Source: an uncultured Treponema sp.
Lineage (GTDB): Bacteria; Spirochaetota; Spirochaetia; Treponematales; Treponemataceae
NCBI RefSeq assembly: GCF_938029485.1
Contig: NZ_CALHGC010000042.1
Span: 1 to 5,540, forward strand
Direction: 5' to 3'
Length of the DNA stretch: 5,540 nucleotides
The notes beneath the pieces were generated by a model, which was not told the DNA's origin, did no database searches, and saw only the letters and a program-made list of their open reading frames with translations. Position 1 is the stretch's first letter, and the number at the start of each line of letters is the position of its first letter. A program made the translations under genes and the position numbers. Shown piece by piece: positions 1-5,537 of the stretch.

Positions 1-28
1 ATAGGCTTTCAGTTTTTGGGACAGCCCC
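1..28 (-). mobile_element. Possible insertion-sequence terminus at window edge
   Basis: Read on the minus strand from base 28, the sequence begins GGGGCTGTCCCAAAAACTGA. This GC-rich start followed by an A-run resembles terminal inverted repeats of transposons that often begin GGGnCTGTCCC. If it is a terminus, the element extends leftward out of the window and inserted near the 3' end of the exported-protein gene, which continues in frame into it. A CTAG tetramer at 33-36 lies just outside and could be part of the target site. No transposase and no second repeat are visible, so this rests on motif resemblance only. Confidence 0.3.
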
Positions 29-724
29 AGGTCTAGTGTCTTTTTGGGTAAAGTTGATCGAAGTTTGCGCCGCGCCTCCTGAAAAGATAATCTGACGTTT
101 CGCTTTTGTATTGCCGTATTCGCCCGGACTTTTGGTAAGCTCGTTACCGGCAATGGTGAGCGTTCCTCCGTTTTGGACGTAATCGATATGATATTCGCTT
201 TCTTCGGAAGGAAAGGTAATATCGGCAGCTGCATCGGTTACGGTAAACGCGCAGGAACGCACTATTTCCGTTTTATTACATGATAGCGAACCCCGCGCAA
301 TATTGATTACGGCATTTTTAAATACACATTCGGTACTTGTTATCGCTCCCATATTCAACATTGCAAGGATATGTACCGCCTGCACTCCTTCGAGTCGGAT
401 ATCCGCACGGCTTACCCGTATGCTGCAATTTTCCAGTACCATTGTTTTCGGTATAAAGACGTACAGCGTTCCCTGCGAAGGAGTCATTTGGCGTATCCGC
501 AGCGTTTTTTGCGTCTCTATACAGGAAAGCTTTTTACCTTCCGCAAGTTCAAACCGGTATGCGATGCGCTCTTCATCAGATAATTCCACAATCAAATGAA
601 CCTGAGAAAGCTCAATATCAAGGCCGTCGGTTTTCGGCCGTGCGTAGGTAAGCTCTTCGCCGAAAGCGGCCGAGGCGGATAGCAAGAATACGGCAGCAAA
701 AACAATGTTTTTTTTCATCATCAT
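1..724 (-). CDS. Secreted DUF4097-like protein (partial, C-terminus off the left edge)
   Basis: This reading frame stays open for 241 codons, from the ATG at 724 to the window edge, with no stop. The N-terminus (three Met, two Lys, hydrophobic residues 7-21, then Ala-Phe-Gly before Glu-Glu) is a clear Sec signal peptide with likely cleavage after residue 22. No lipobox Cys is present, so a periplasmic or outer-surface location is inferred. The mature part is rich in short alternating beta segments (for example LRIRQM, LYVFIPK, CSIRVSRADIRLEG), which recalls DUF4097-type beta-helical proteins. That family has no firm biochemical role, and the match is by pattern only. It lies 41 nt after yggS on the same strand and is probably cotranscribed. 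The ribosome site is weak: AAGGA at 738-742 is 13 nt away. The last ~10 codons overlap an IS-like end, so the true C-terminus may have been replaced. Confidence 0.8.
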   Translation of the reverse strand, partial: MMMKKNIVFAAVFLLSASAAFGEELTYARPKTDGLDIELSQVHLIVELSDEERIAYRFELAEGKKLSCIETQKTLRIRQMTPSQGTLYVFIPKTMVLENCSIRVSRADIRLEGVQAVHILAMLNMGAITSTECVFKNAVINIARGSLSCNKTEIVRSCAFTVTDAAADITFPSEESEYHIDYVQNGGTLTIAGNELTKSPGEYGNTKAKRQIIFSGGAAQTSINFTQKDTRPGAVPKTESL

Positions 725-743
725 GGAGTGTTCTCGTTCCTTA

Positions 744-761
744 ACAAGCCAAACGGCTTAT
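744..761 (-). other. Small intergenic hairpin between yggS and the exported-protein gene
   Basis: On the minus strand AAGCC and GGCTT pair around a GTTT loop (746-759), extendable by a G-U and an A-U pair. The hairpin lies just after the yggS stop and directly upstream of the AAGGA ribosome site of the next gene. No U-run follows, so it is not a convincing terminator. It could protect the yggS mRNA 3' end or affect translation of the downstream gene; both are inference. Confidence 0.3.
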
Positions 762-765
762 CGGT

Positions 766-1491
766 TTATTTGTCGTTCCAATAGTAACTGTCAGGGTAAT
801 GGCGTTCACCGAATACTGCCGTACCGACTCGCAGCATCGTTGAACCTTCTTCAATGGCGATTTCGAGGTCGCCGGACATCCCCATCGAAAGAATATCGGT
901 AGAAACATTCGGCAGCCCCATCGCGGCAACGCGCTTTTGTACCTGTTTAAGGCGGCGGAAGCACGCCCGTACCTTCTCTTCTTCGCCGGAAAATAGTCCG
1001 ATGGTCATAAACCCGCGAATAGTGATGTGGGGTAGGGCGGCAATGGCTTTTACCAAAAGATCCGCATCCTCCGGCACACAGCCGAATTTGCTTTTCTCCG
1101 CCGAAGTGTTTACCTGCACTAAAACATCGAGGTTACGGCCTTCCTGCGCAAGCCGCTGTTCCAATTTTTGCGCCGTATCGAGGTTATCGATTGATTGGAT
1201 ACATTGCGCATACTGAACCACCTCTTTAATCTTATTCGATTGCAGATGTCCGATAAAATGCGCCGTATGCGGAACTACGGAAAGCGCCTCGTATTTATCG
1301 CGAAGCTCCTGAATCTTGTTTTCTCCGATTAAGGTGCATCCGCAGGAAAAAGCCTGTAGTATCCGCTCCGGCTCGACGGTTTTGGTTGCAAGCAGCAGTT
1401 GCACTTCTTTGGGATCGCGCCCTGCCTTTTTGCAAGCCGTTTGAATTCTTTTCATAATATGCCGGATGTTTTCTTGAATAATATGGTCCAT
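766..1491 (-). CDS. yggS: YggS/PLPBP family pyridoxal-phosphate homeostasis protein
   Basis: This 241-residue protein has the usual length for the family, a single-domain cytosolic TIM barrel like the N-terminal domain of alanine racemase. It carries PLP but has no known catalytic turnover and buffers cellular PLP and amino/keto acid balance. The PLP lysine is K37 in LLLATKT. Other family motifs are GEN at 56-58, HFIGHLQSNK at 78-87, VNTSAEKSKFG at 127-137, SMGMSGD at 202-208 and STMLRVGTAVFGER at 217-230, the phosphate-binding end. The usual Tyr after GEN is Lys here (K59), a mild deviation. ATG 1491 is the only sensible start. The best Shine-Dalgarno (AGGAG at 1508-1512) is 17 nt away, unusually far. 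It is transcribed from a strong promoter at 1524-1552, divergent from rpmF, and probably continues into the exported-protein gene. Confidence 0.96.
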   Translation of the reverse strand: MDHIIQENIRHIMKRIQTACKKAGRDPKEVQLLLATKTVEPERILQAFSCGCTLIGENKIQELRDKYEALSVVPHTAHFIGHLQSNKIKEVVQYAQCIQSIDNLDTAQKLEQRLAQEGRNLDVLVQVNTSAEKSKFGCVPEDADLLVKAIAALPHITIRGFMTIGLFSGEEEKVRACFRRLKQVQKRVAAMGLPNVSTDILSMGMSGDLEIAIEEGSTMLRVGTAVFGERHYPDSYYWNDK

Positions 1492-1523
1492 GAAAGTGTG
1501 CCGTAATGCTCCTGATACCTTAA

Positions 1524-1552
1524 AGTATATAATCCCTTAGGTATTTATGCAA
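1524..1552 (-). promoter_or_regulatory. Sigma-70-type promoter for yggS
   Basis: On the minus strand, TTGCAT (1547-1552) and TATACT (1524-1529) are separated by exactly 17 bases, close to the housekeeping consensus. Transcription would start near 1517, giving a leader of about 26 nt that still contains the AGGAG at 1508-1512. Confidence 0.7.
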
Positions 1553-1561
1553 TGCATCATA

Positions 1562-1590
1562 TTGACTATTTTCCGGTTCGCGTATACTAT
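1562..1590 (+). promoter_or_regulatory. Sigma-70-type promoter for the rpmF-acpP-rnc operon
   Basis: TTGACT (1562-1567) is a near-perfect -35. Two overlapping -10 choices follow: TATACT (1583-1588) at 15 bases or TACTAT (1585-1590) at 17 bases. The start would fall near 1595, about 40 nt before rpmF. Its -35 lies only 9 bp from the -35 of the divergent yggS promoter. Confidence 0.65.
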
Positions 1591-1635
1591 TGAATATCTT
1601 TTTGTAATGTAATTTATGAATATGGAGGTTACCTT

Positions 1636-1824
1636 ATGGCAGTGCCAAGAGCTAAAACATCAAAAGCACGCACACGCCGCCGCCGAGGAATCAATATGCG
1701 GTTAAATGCGCCTCATCTTGTGGAGTGTGCAAATTGCGGCAACTTAATTTTATCTCACCATGTATGTTCCAAATGCGGTTTTTACCGCGGACATCAGGTT
1801 GTTGATCCGGATACATTAAATTAA
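1636..1824 (+). CDS. rpmF: 50S ribosomal protein L32
   Basis: This 62-residue basic protein is of normal L32 length. It starts with the family's MAVP and a Lys/Arg-rich N-terminus that contacts 23S rRNA in the large subunit. A zinc ribbon follows with Cys31, Cys34, Cys44 and Cys47 (CANC and CSKC), so this is the zinc-containing C+ form, and then the conserved GFYRG. The start is firm: GGAGG at 1624-1628 lies 7 nt before the ATG. It is the first gene of the operon, with acpP 15 nt downstream. The DUF177/YceD gene that precedes rpmF in many bacteria is absent here; yggS diverges instead. Only one rpmF is visible, so whether a zinc-free paralogue exists cannot be judged. Confidence 0.98.
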   Translation: MAVPRAKTSKARTRRRRGINMRLNAPHLVECANCGNLILSHHVCSKCGFYRGHQVVDPDTLN

Positions 1825-1839
1825 GAGAGGATTTTCTTT

Positions 1840-2076
1840 ATGGACGAATTATTTGTTCAAATTCAAAAGCTGATTGCAGAAAAATTGGAAATTGATGCGG
1901 ATAAAATTACGCTCGATTCTTCATTCCGCCAAGATCTCGGCGCCGACAGCCTTGATACGTACGAATTGGTGTATGCAATCGAAGAAGAGATGGGAATAAA
2001 GATTCCTGATGGAAAAGTAAGTGAATTCGAAACTGTTCGGGATGCTTACGATTTTATTAAATCTCAGTCGAAATAG
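1840..2076 (+). CDS. acpP: Acyl carrier protein
   Basis: This 78-residue acidic protein carries growing acyl chains as thioesters in cytosolic type II fatty-acid synthesis. Ser37 in the GADSL motif is the expected 4'-phosphopantetheine attachment site. Helix II (DSLDTYELVYAIEEEMG) is the conserved docking surface for holo-ACP synthase and the Fab enzymes. The second half (IPDGKVSEFETVRDAYDFI) matches helices III and IV. The ribosome site GAGAGG (1825-1830) is 9 nt before the ATG. It lies between rpmF and rnc with very short gaps, so all three are likely cotranscribed. The plsX, fabH, fabD, fabG and fabF genes that often accompany acpP or rpmF are absent here. Translation ends with tandem TAG codons (2074-2079). 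Confidence 0.98.
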   Translation: MDELFVQIQKLIAEKLEIDADKITLDSSFRQDLGADSLDTYELVYAIEEEMGIKIPDGKVSEFETVRDAYDFIKSQSK

Positions 2077-2082
2077 TAGCAC

Positions 2083-2087
2083 GAAGG
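2083..2087 (+). promoter_or_regulatory. Ribosome binding site of rnc, in conflict with the ATG start
   Basis: GAAGG abuts the ATG at 2088 with no spacer, which is too close for that codon. Spacing to the in-frame TTG at 2097 is 9 nt, and to the TTG at 2091 it is 3 nt. This suggests translation may begin at the 2097 TTG, removing three residues. Confidence 0.5.
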
Positions 2088-2825
2088 ATGTTGTTCTTGT
2101 TTCCTTTTAAGAATGTTTTGGAAAAACAACGGAAGCAAGAACTACTTGCTTTTCAAAAAAAAGCAGGCTGTAAATTTAAAAATATTCAATTACTTGATAT
2201 AGCTTTCCATCATCGTTCGTTTTCCAATGAGCACAGCGATTCTCCCATCAACAATGAACGGCTTGAATTTTTGGGCGATTCCGTACTCGGTATGATTGTT
2301 GCGGCGGAGCTGTATCGTGCTCATCCCGATAAACCTGAAGGGGATCTTGCAAAAATTAAAGCTGCCGTCGTTTCCGAAGACTCGCTTTTTCCCATTGCGC
2401 TGAATCTCAATATCGATACATATTTAATGCTGGGGCACGGTGAAGAAGTGTCGGGCGGAAGGAAGAAAAAAGCTCTGCTTGCCGATGCGGTGGAAGCACT
2501 TATCGGCGCTCTCTACTTGGATTCGGGGTTCAAGGATGCTCAACGGTTCGTATTAAAAATTATTAAACCGCAGATGCAGTTAGTCGAACAAAATAAACAC
2601 CGATATCGGGATTATAAATCATTGCTTCAAGAATATGTGCAAAAAAAATACCGCATTATCCCGAAATATGTGCTGGTAGAGACATCGGGGCCGGATCATG
2701 ATAGAGTTTTTCAAATAAAAGTTGTCATTAAAGATAGAGAATATGAGCCTGCGTTAGGAAAAAGCAAAAAAGAAGCGGAGCAGGCCGCAGCGGAGGCCGC
2801 ATGGCGGACATTGCATCTTCTATGA
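2088..2825 (+). CDS. rnc: Ribonuclease III
   Basis: This 245-residue protein has the normal length and domain order of bacterial RNase III, the endonuclease that cuts double-stranded RNA during rRNA maturation and mRNA decay. The nuclease domain (about 20-165) holds the signature NERLEFLGD at 56-64, with E57, E60 and D64, and the second metal-binding pair D133 and E136 in ADAVEALIGALYLDSG. All acidic residues expected for catalysis are present. A double-stranded-RNA-binding domain follows (about 175-245), starting DYKSLLQEY and ending with KKEAEQAAA at 227-235, whose lysines contact RNA. The gene is third in the operon, 11 nt after acpP. The start is ambiguous: ATG 2088 touches its ribosome site, and TTG 2097 has better spacing. 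The catalytic domain is unaffected either way. Confidence 0.97.
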   Translation: MLFLFPFKNVLEKQRKQELLAFQKKAGCKFKNIQLLDIAFHHRSFSNEHSDSPINNERLEFLGDSVLGMIVAAELYRAHPDKPEGDLAKIKAAVVSEDSLFPIALNLNIDTYLMLGHGEEVSGGRKKKALLADAVEALIGALYLDSGFKDAQRFVLKIIKPQMQLVEQNKHRYRDYKSLLQEYVQKKYRIIPKYVLVETSGPDHDRVFQIKVVIKDREYEPALGKSKKEAEQAAAEAAWRTLHLL

Positions 2826-2831
2826 GCGGGC

Positions 2832-2862
2832 ATTTTCCGAGAGTAACCGATTTTTGGAAAAT
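2832..2862 (+). other. Hairpin between rnc and the chemoreceptor gene
   Basis: ATTTTCC (2832-2838) and GGAAAAT (2856-2862) are perfect complements. In RNA, G-U and A-U pairs extend the stem to 12 base pairs with a 7-nt loop (2844-2850). It begins 6 nt after the rnc stop. No U-run follows, so it is not a classical terminator. It may stabilise the operon mRNA 3' end or be processed by RNase III itself; the latter is speculation. Confidence 0.4.
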
Positions 2863-2879
2863 ATCCGAGTAAGCGACGG

Positions 2880-2908
2880 TTGAGATTTTATTTTTTACAA
2901 TATATACT
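2880..2908 (+). promoter_or_regulatory. Sigma-70-type promoter for the chemoreceptor gene
   Basis: TTGAGA (2880-2885) and TATACT (2903-2908) are separated by 17 bases with an AT-rich spacer, near the housekeeping consensus. No clear sigma-28 motif was seen. Transcription would begin near 2915, only about 10 nt before the ATG and within the ribosome site, which implies a very short leader unless the start point shifts. Confidence 0.6.
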
Positions 2909-2913
2909 TGGTC

Positions 2914-2919
2914 GAGGAG
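2914..2919 (+). promoter_or_regulatory. Ribosome binding site fixing the chemoreceptor start
   Basis: GAGGAG lies 5 nt before the ATG at 2925. This favours that ATG over the in-frame TTG at 2880, which falls inside the promoter -35 and has no ribosome site. Confidence 0.8.
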
Positions 2920-2924
2920 TCTGT

Positions 2925-4379
2925 ATGTTTTCATTTATGAGAAAAGATTCGGAGATAGAGATGGATAGAGCCGCCTCTCCGATAAGCGGTGTTGTGTTTC
3001 AGGTGCAAGAAGTGGAAGCGCTGATGGCTGCTGCAGAAGATATTGCATTAAATATCAAAAGTAGAATAGCAGGCGCCTCGCAGGTTATTTTTAAAAACCT
3101 CAAACAAGAACATCAATTTGAGGCTTTTGCCGAAAGTATCCGTTCTATTTTAAGTTCCATCATATCGGTTCAAGAGCAGTTGCAAGAGGTTCATAGCTGT
3201 ACTACCGCATTGGAGGGGACAGCCGGAAAAGCGAGCTCTTCGGTAGAGCAAATAACCGATTCGGTAAACCGCGTCGCAAATATTGTTACCGACAGAATTT
3301 CGGTTACGTCTCAGCTGACGGATGCCGTGGCAAAAGGCTCTTTAAAAGTAAAGGATTTATTTGCGGTTATCGATAGCCTTAATCAAAATATCGATGCGGT
3401 AAAAGATATTATCGGTTCGATCAACGACGTCAGTGCACAAACGAATCTATTGGCAATGAACGCGGCGATTGAGTCTGCCCATGCAGGCAAGGCCGGTTTA
3501 GGGTTTGCCGTTGTTGCAGGCGAAATTAGAAAGCTTTCGGAGGCAACCGCTCTTAATGCGGCTGATGCTTCCAAGACGCTTAAAAATATGCTTGAAGCAC
3601 TTCAAACTGCACGGACTACCGCTGATGAAACACGTACTGCAATGACGCTCATCGGTAGTTCGGTAAATGAAACAACCAACTCTTTTGTCGAAATTTCCTC
3701 CGAGATGAATATGCTTGCGGGAACGAGTACGTCGGTACGCGACGCAGTTATGCTGGTGCCGGAGTCTGCCGCAGATTTAAATGCCCGCGCAGATACGGCT
3801 ATCGAACATGTCAATCAAATTGCGAATCAAGTGGATAGAGGTAAGGTTATGCTGTCAAGTTTGCAAACGACCGCAAATGAAGTCAGCGACTTAATGAGCA
3901 GTGCATTGTTTAATATGAACAGTATTATCGACAATACTGTTACGATCGATTCTTCTACTGAAAAAGGTGTCGATCTTTTAAATGGAAAAACAATTGCCGC
4001 CGAACACGCTATGCCGTTTACGCTTATCGTCTTAAAACATCTCGGTTGGGTTACTAAAGTACGCGCTTTGATCGACGGGCGTCTTGACGCAAGCGGAATT
4101 GAATTGGGCGACCATAAAAAATGCGATTTAGGGCAATGGATTGATAAAGAAGCTTCATCGTTCGAAGGGTTAACGCAACATCCTGAGTTTAAAAAACTCA
4201 TGATACAGCATGAGCAGCTCCATAACGTTACAAAAACAGTCGTTAGTCAGCTTAAAACGATGTCAAGAACCGAATTGGAATCCTCATATTCAAAATTGCT
4301 GGAATATTCCGCATCGGTTATCGAAAGTTTGAGCATATTGCGCCAATTTATCGAAAATAAACAAAATAAGAAAAGCTGA
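2925..4379 (+). CDS. Cytosolic methyl-accepting chemotaxis protein with C-terminal CZB zinc-binding domain
   Basis: This 484-residue protein has no signal peptide, transmembrane segment or HAMP domain, so it should be a soluble chemoreceptor. The central part is the antiparallel coiled-coil signalling domain that docks CheA and CheW. Its tip is at about residues 166-197 (INDVSAQTNLLAMNAAIESA, then HAGKAGLGFAVVAGEIR). The usual EAARAGE at the tip is ESAHAGK here. The C-terminal region from about 368 matches the CZB domain: H372 and W375 in HLGW, C400 in CDLGQW, and H429 and H433 in HEQLH give the family's three-His, one-Cys zinc site. CZB receptors such as Helicobacter TlpD sense zinc or oxidants through this centre. 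The first ~100 residues show no known sensor fold, so CZB is probably the sensor. There is no CheR-binding pentapeptide at the end (ENKQNKKS). The gene follows rnc but has its own promoter. Confidence 0.93.
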   Translation: MFSFMRKDSEIEMDRAASPISGVVFQVQEVEALMAAAEDIALNIKSRIAGASQVIFKNLKQEHQFEAFAESIRSILSSIISVQEQLQEVHSCTTALEGTAGKASSSVEQITDSVNRVANIVTDRISVTSQLTDAVAKGSLKVKDLFAVIDSLNQNIDAVKDIIGSINDVSAQTNLLAMNAAIESAHAGKAGLGFAVVAGEIRKLSEATALNAADASKTLKNMLEALQTARTTADETRTAMTLIGSSVNETTNSFVEISSEMNMLAGTSTSVRDAVMLVPESAADLNARADTAIEHVNQIANQVDRGKVMLSSLQTTANEVSDLMSSALFNMNSIIDNTVTIDSSTEKGVDLLNGKTIAAEHAMPFTLIVLKHLGWVTKVRALIDGRLDASGIELGDHKKCDLGQWIDKEASSFEGLTQHPEFKKLMIQHEQLHNVTKTVVSQLKTMSRTELESSYSKLLEYSASVIESLSILRQFIENKQNKKS

Positions 4380-4401
4380 CATCACCAAAGCGTCGGATTG
4401 G

Positions 4402-4431
4402 GAATCGGGTTTTAGACTGTTTTCTTGATTC
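4402..4431 (+). terminator. Weak hairpin between the convergent chemoreceptor and hslO genes
   Basis: GAATCGGG (4402-4409) pairs with CTTGATTC (4424-4431), including two G-U pairs, around a 14-nt loop 22 nt past the chemoreceptor stop. A T-rich stretch comes only after GGCGGCC, so it is a poor intrinsic terminator. It is the best candidate in this 61-nt convergent gap. Confidence 0.25.
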
Positions 4432-4440
4432 GGCGGCCTT

Positions 4441-5403
4441 TTATATTTCGGCAAGCGGAATATGATATACGCTGGAACAGTTTCGGCAGACAATCTCAAG
4501 CGGATCGTCTGCCGTTTTTTTTAAGTTTTCACGTTCGGATTCCGGTAGTTTTCGCAATGCTTCCAAATAGTGCTCTTTTGAGCACGGACAATCGAACGTA
4601 ATGCTCCGTGCCGCAACTGCTTGAGGGTTAAATTCCCGTAAAAGGCCGAAAATAATATCTTCGCAGTTGCCGCCTTCGGCGAACCAATCGCCGAGCGGAG
4701 GAGATGCGGAAAAAGCCCGTTCCATACGACTAACCGTCTCTTCAATTTCCGCTTCCGTCTTCGATTGTCCGTTTCGGATCGTCCCTCCTGTAACCGGCAT
4801 CCGTTGAATAAAAAAGCCTCCGGCGCCGACTACCCGTCCGATGCTGTCAAATCGGATACTTGTATTAAAAGCGGTATAGAGCTGTTCCGATTGCCGGAAG
4901 TACCATGCAAGGTCTTTTGCGATATTCCGGTATTTAATTTCGGCAATACCGCGTTGCGGTTCCCGTCCCTCCGCTTGATATGCTTCCGGAAAACGAGTAA
5001 CGCTGATAGTGCCGTTTCCGAAGAACGGCTCGAGATCCCAGCTTTCAAGCGGAGCGGTAATCGGAATGGGATTTTGCAAAAGATACCCGCGTACGGAACC
5101 CCGCGAATCGGCCTCTACGGAAAAACCGGTTGCAGAACCATCCGTTTCGTAACGCAGTTGGAGCGTTTCGCGCCCTTTCATTGTTTGAATCATCAGTGCG
5201 GCACAGAGACCCGCCTGACCGAGGACAAGGGTTTCCAGAATACCAAGCCGGTGCTGCGCGCGTATTTGGTTTACGAACCGTGTGCCGTGAAAAAGTCCGC
5301 CGCGGAACAGTCCGCCGCCGGCAGTAAAAATATGGAGTTCATCTTTTTCAAGTTTATCAAGGTGCTGTTGCAGCGCCGTATCCTCAATGGGTGCGTATAT
5401 CAT
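4441..5403 (-). CDS. hslO: Hsp33 redox-regulated chaperonin
   Basis: This 320-residue cytosolic holdase binds unfolding proteins when oxidants and heat release its zinc and form disulfides. The C-terminal redox switch is complete: C272 and C274 (CPC) and C306 and C309 (CRNC), spaced CxC-31-CxxC, close to the family's usual 27-32 spacing. The N-terminal domain shows the expected KGRETLQLRYETDG (76-89) and VEADSRGSVRGYLLQNP (96-112). It is somewhat longer than the 292-residue E. coli protein, with about 20 extra residues before the domain. ATG 5403 is the only plausible start because an in-frame TAA lies four codons upstream, yet no good Shine-Dalgarno precedes it. It is convergent with the chemoreceptor gene. 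Upstream lies a region with several hairpins (5426-5537). Confidence 0.96.
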   Translation of the reverse strand: MIYAPIEDTALQQHLDKLEKDELHIFTAGGGLFRGGLFHGTRFVNQIRAQHRLGILETLVLGQAGLCAALMIQTMKGRETLQLRYETDGSATGFSVEADSRGSVRGYLLQNPIPITAPLESWDLEPFFGNGTISVTRFPEAYQAEGREPQRGIAEIKYRNIAKDLAWYFRQSEQLYTAFNTSIRFDSIGRVVGAGGFFIQRMPVTGGTIRNGQSKTEAEIEETVSRMERAFSASPPLGDWFAEGGNCEDIIFGLLREFNPQAVAARSITFDCPCSKEHYLEALRKLPESERENLKKTADDPLEIVCRNCSSVYHIPLAEI

Positions 5404-5425
5404 ATCCGTATGTTAATAAAATAAG

Positions 5426-5448
5426 CTGCCAAAAACAAGGGGCGGCAG
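5426..5448 (-). other. Hairpin with U-rich tail just upstream of hslO
   Basis: On the minus strand CTGCC (5444-5448) and GGCAG (5426-5430) pair around a 13-nt loop. The next bases are CTTATTTTATT, a terminator-like tail, about 10 nt before the hslO start codon. It could terminate an upstream transcript or act as a leader attenuator. The stem is only 5 bp, so the call is weak. Confidence 0.3.
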
Positions 5449-5475
5449 GGTAAAGGCATCAGGCCGTTTTTTACC
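5449..5475 (-). other. Inverted repeat in the hslO upstream region
   Basis: GGTAAA (5449-5454) pairs with TTTACC (5470-5475), and inside it GGC (5455-5457) pairs with GCC (5463-5465), leaving a 3-nt bulge and a 5-nt loop. It directly abuts the hairpin at 5426-5448, so the two would stack in tandem in an hslO leader RNA if transcription starts upstream. Confidence 0.4.
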
Positions 5476-5502
5476 GACCCCGCAGAAAAATTGATACTAT
5501 TC

Positions 5503-5537
5503 GACCAGAGTTGAACCTCTTCGCGGTTCAAATGGTC
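5503..5537. repeat. Two-part inverted repeat at the right edge
   Basis: TTGAACC (5511-5517) and GGTTCAA (5525-5531) form a perfect 7-bp stem with loop TCTTCGC. Flanking GACCA (5503-5507) and TGGTC (5533-5537) add 5 bp beyond an asymmetric bulge of GAG against A. Length and symmetry exceed chance expectation by eye. It could be a terminator stem of a gene beyond the edge, an operator or a dispersed repeat. No T-run follows on either strand within view. Confidence 0.5.

Noticed and set aside
303..599. 98-residue plus-strand open frame
   Set aside because: It is antisense to the signal-peptide-bearing gene on the minus strand and shows no ribosome site or domain.
2880..2924. Upstream TTG start for the chemoreceptor adding 15 residues
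   Set aside because: It lies in the promoter -35, has no ribosome site, and ATG 2925 has GAGGAG at 5 nt.
3827..4201. 124-residue minus-strand open frame inside the chemoreceptor gene
   Set aside because: It is a shadow of the coding frame whose CZB motifs are intact on the plus strand.
4765..5424. 219-residue plus-strand open frame
   Set aside because: It lies antisense to hslO, which has complete family motifs; the translation has no recognisable domain.
5400..5537. Minus-strand open frame ending in an ATGA overlap with hslO
   Set aside because: It begins right after a stop, has no credible start or ribosome site, and crosses the hairpins; it looks non-coding.
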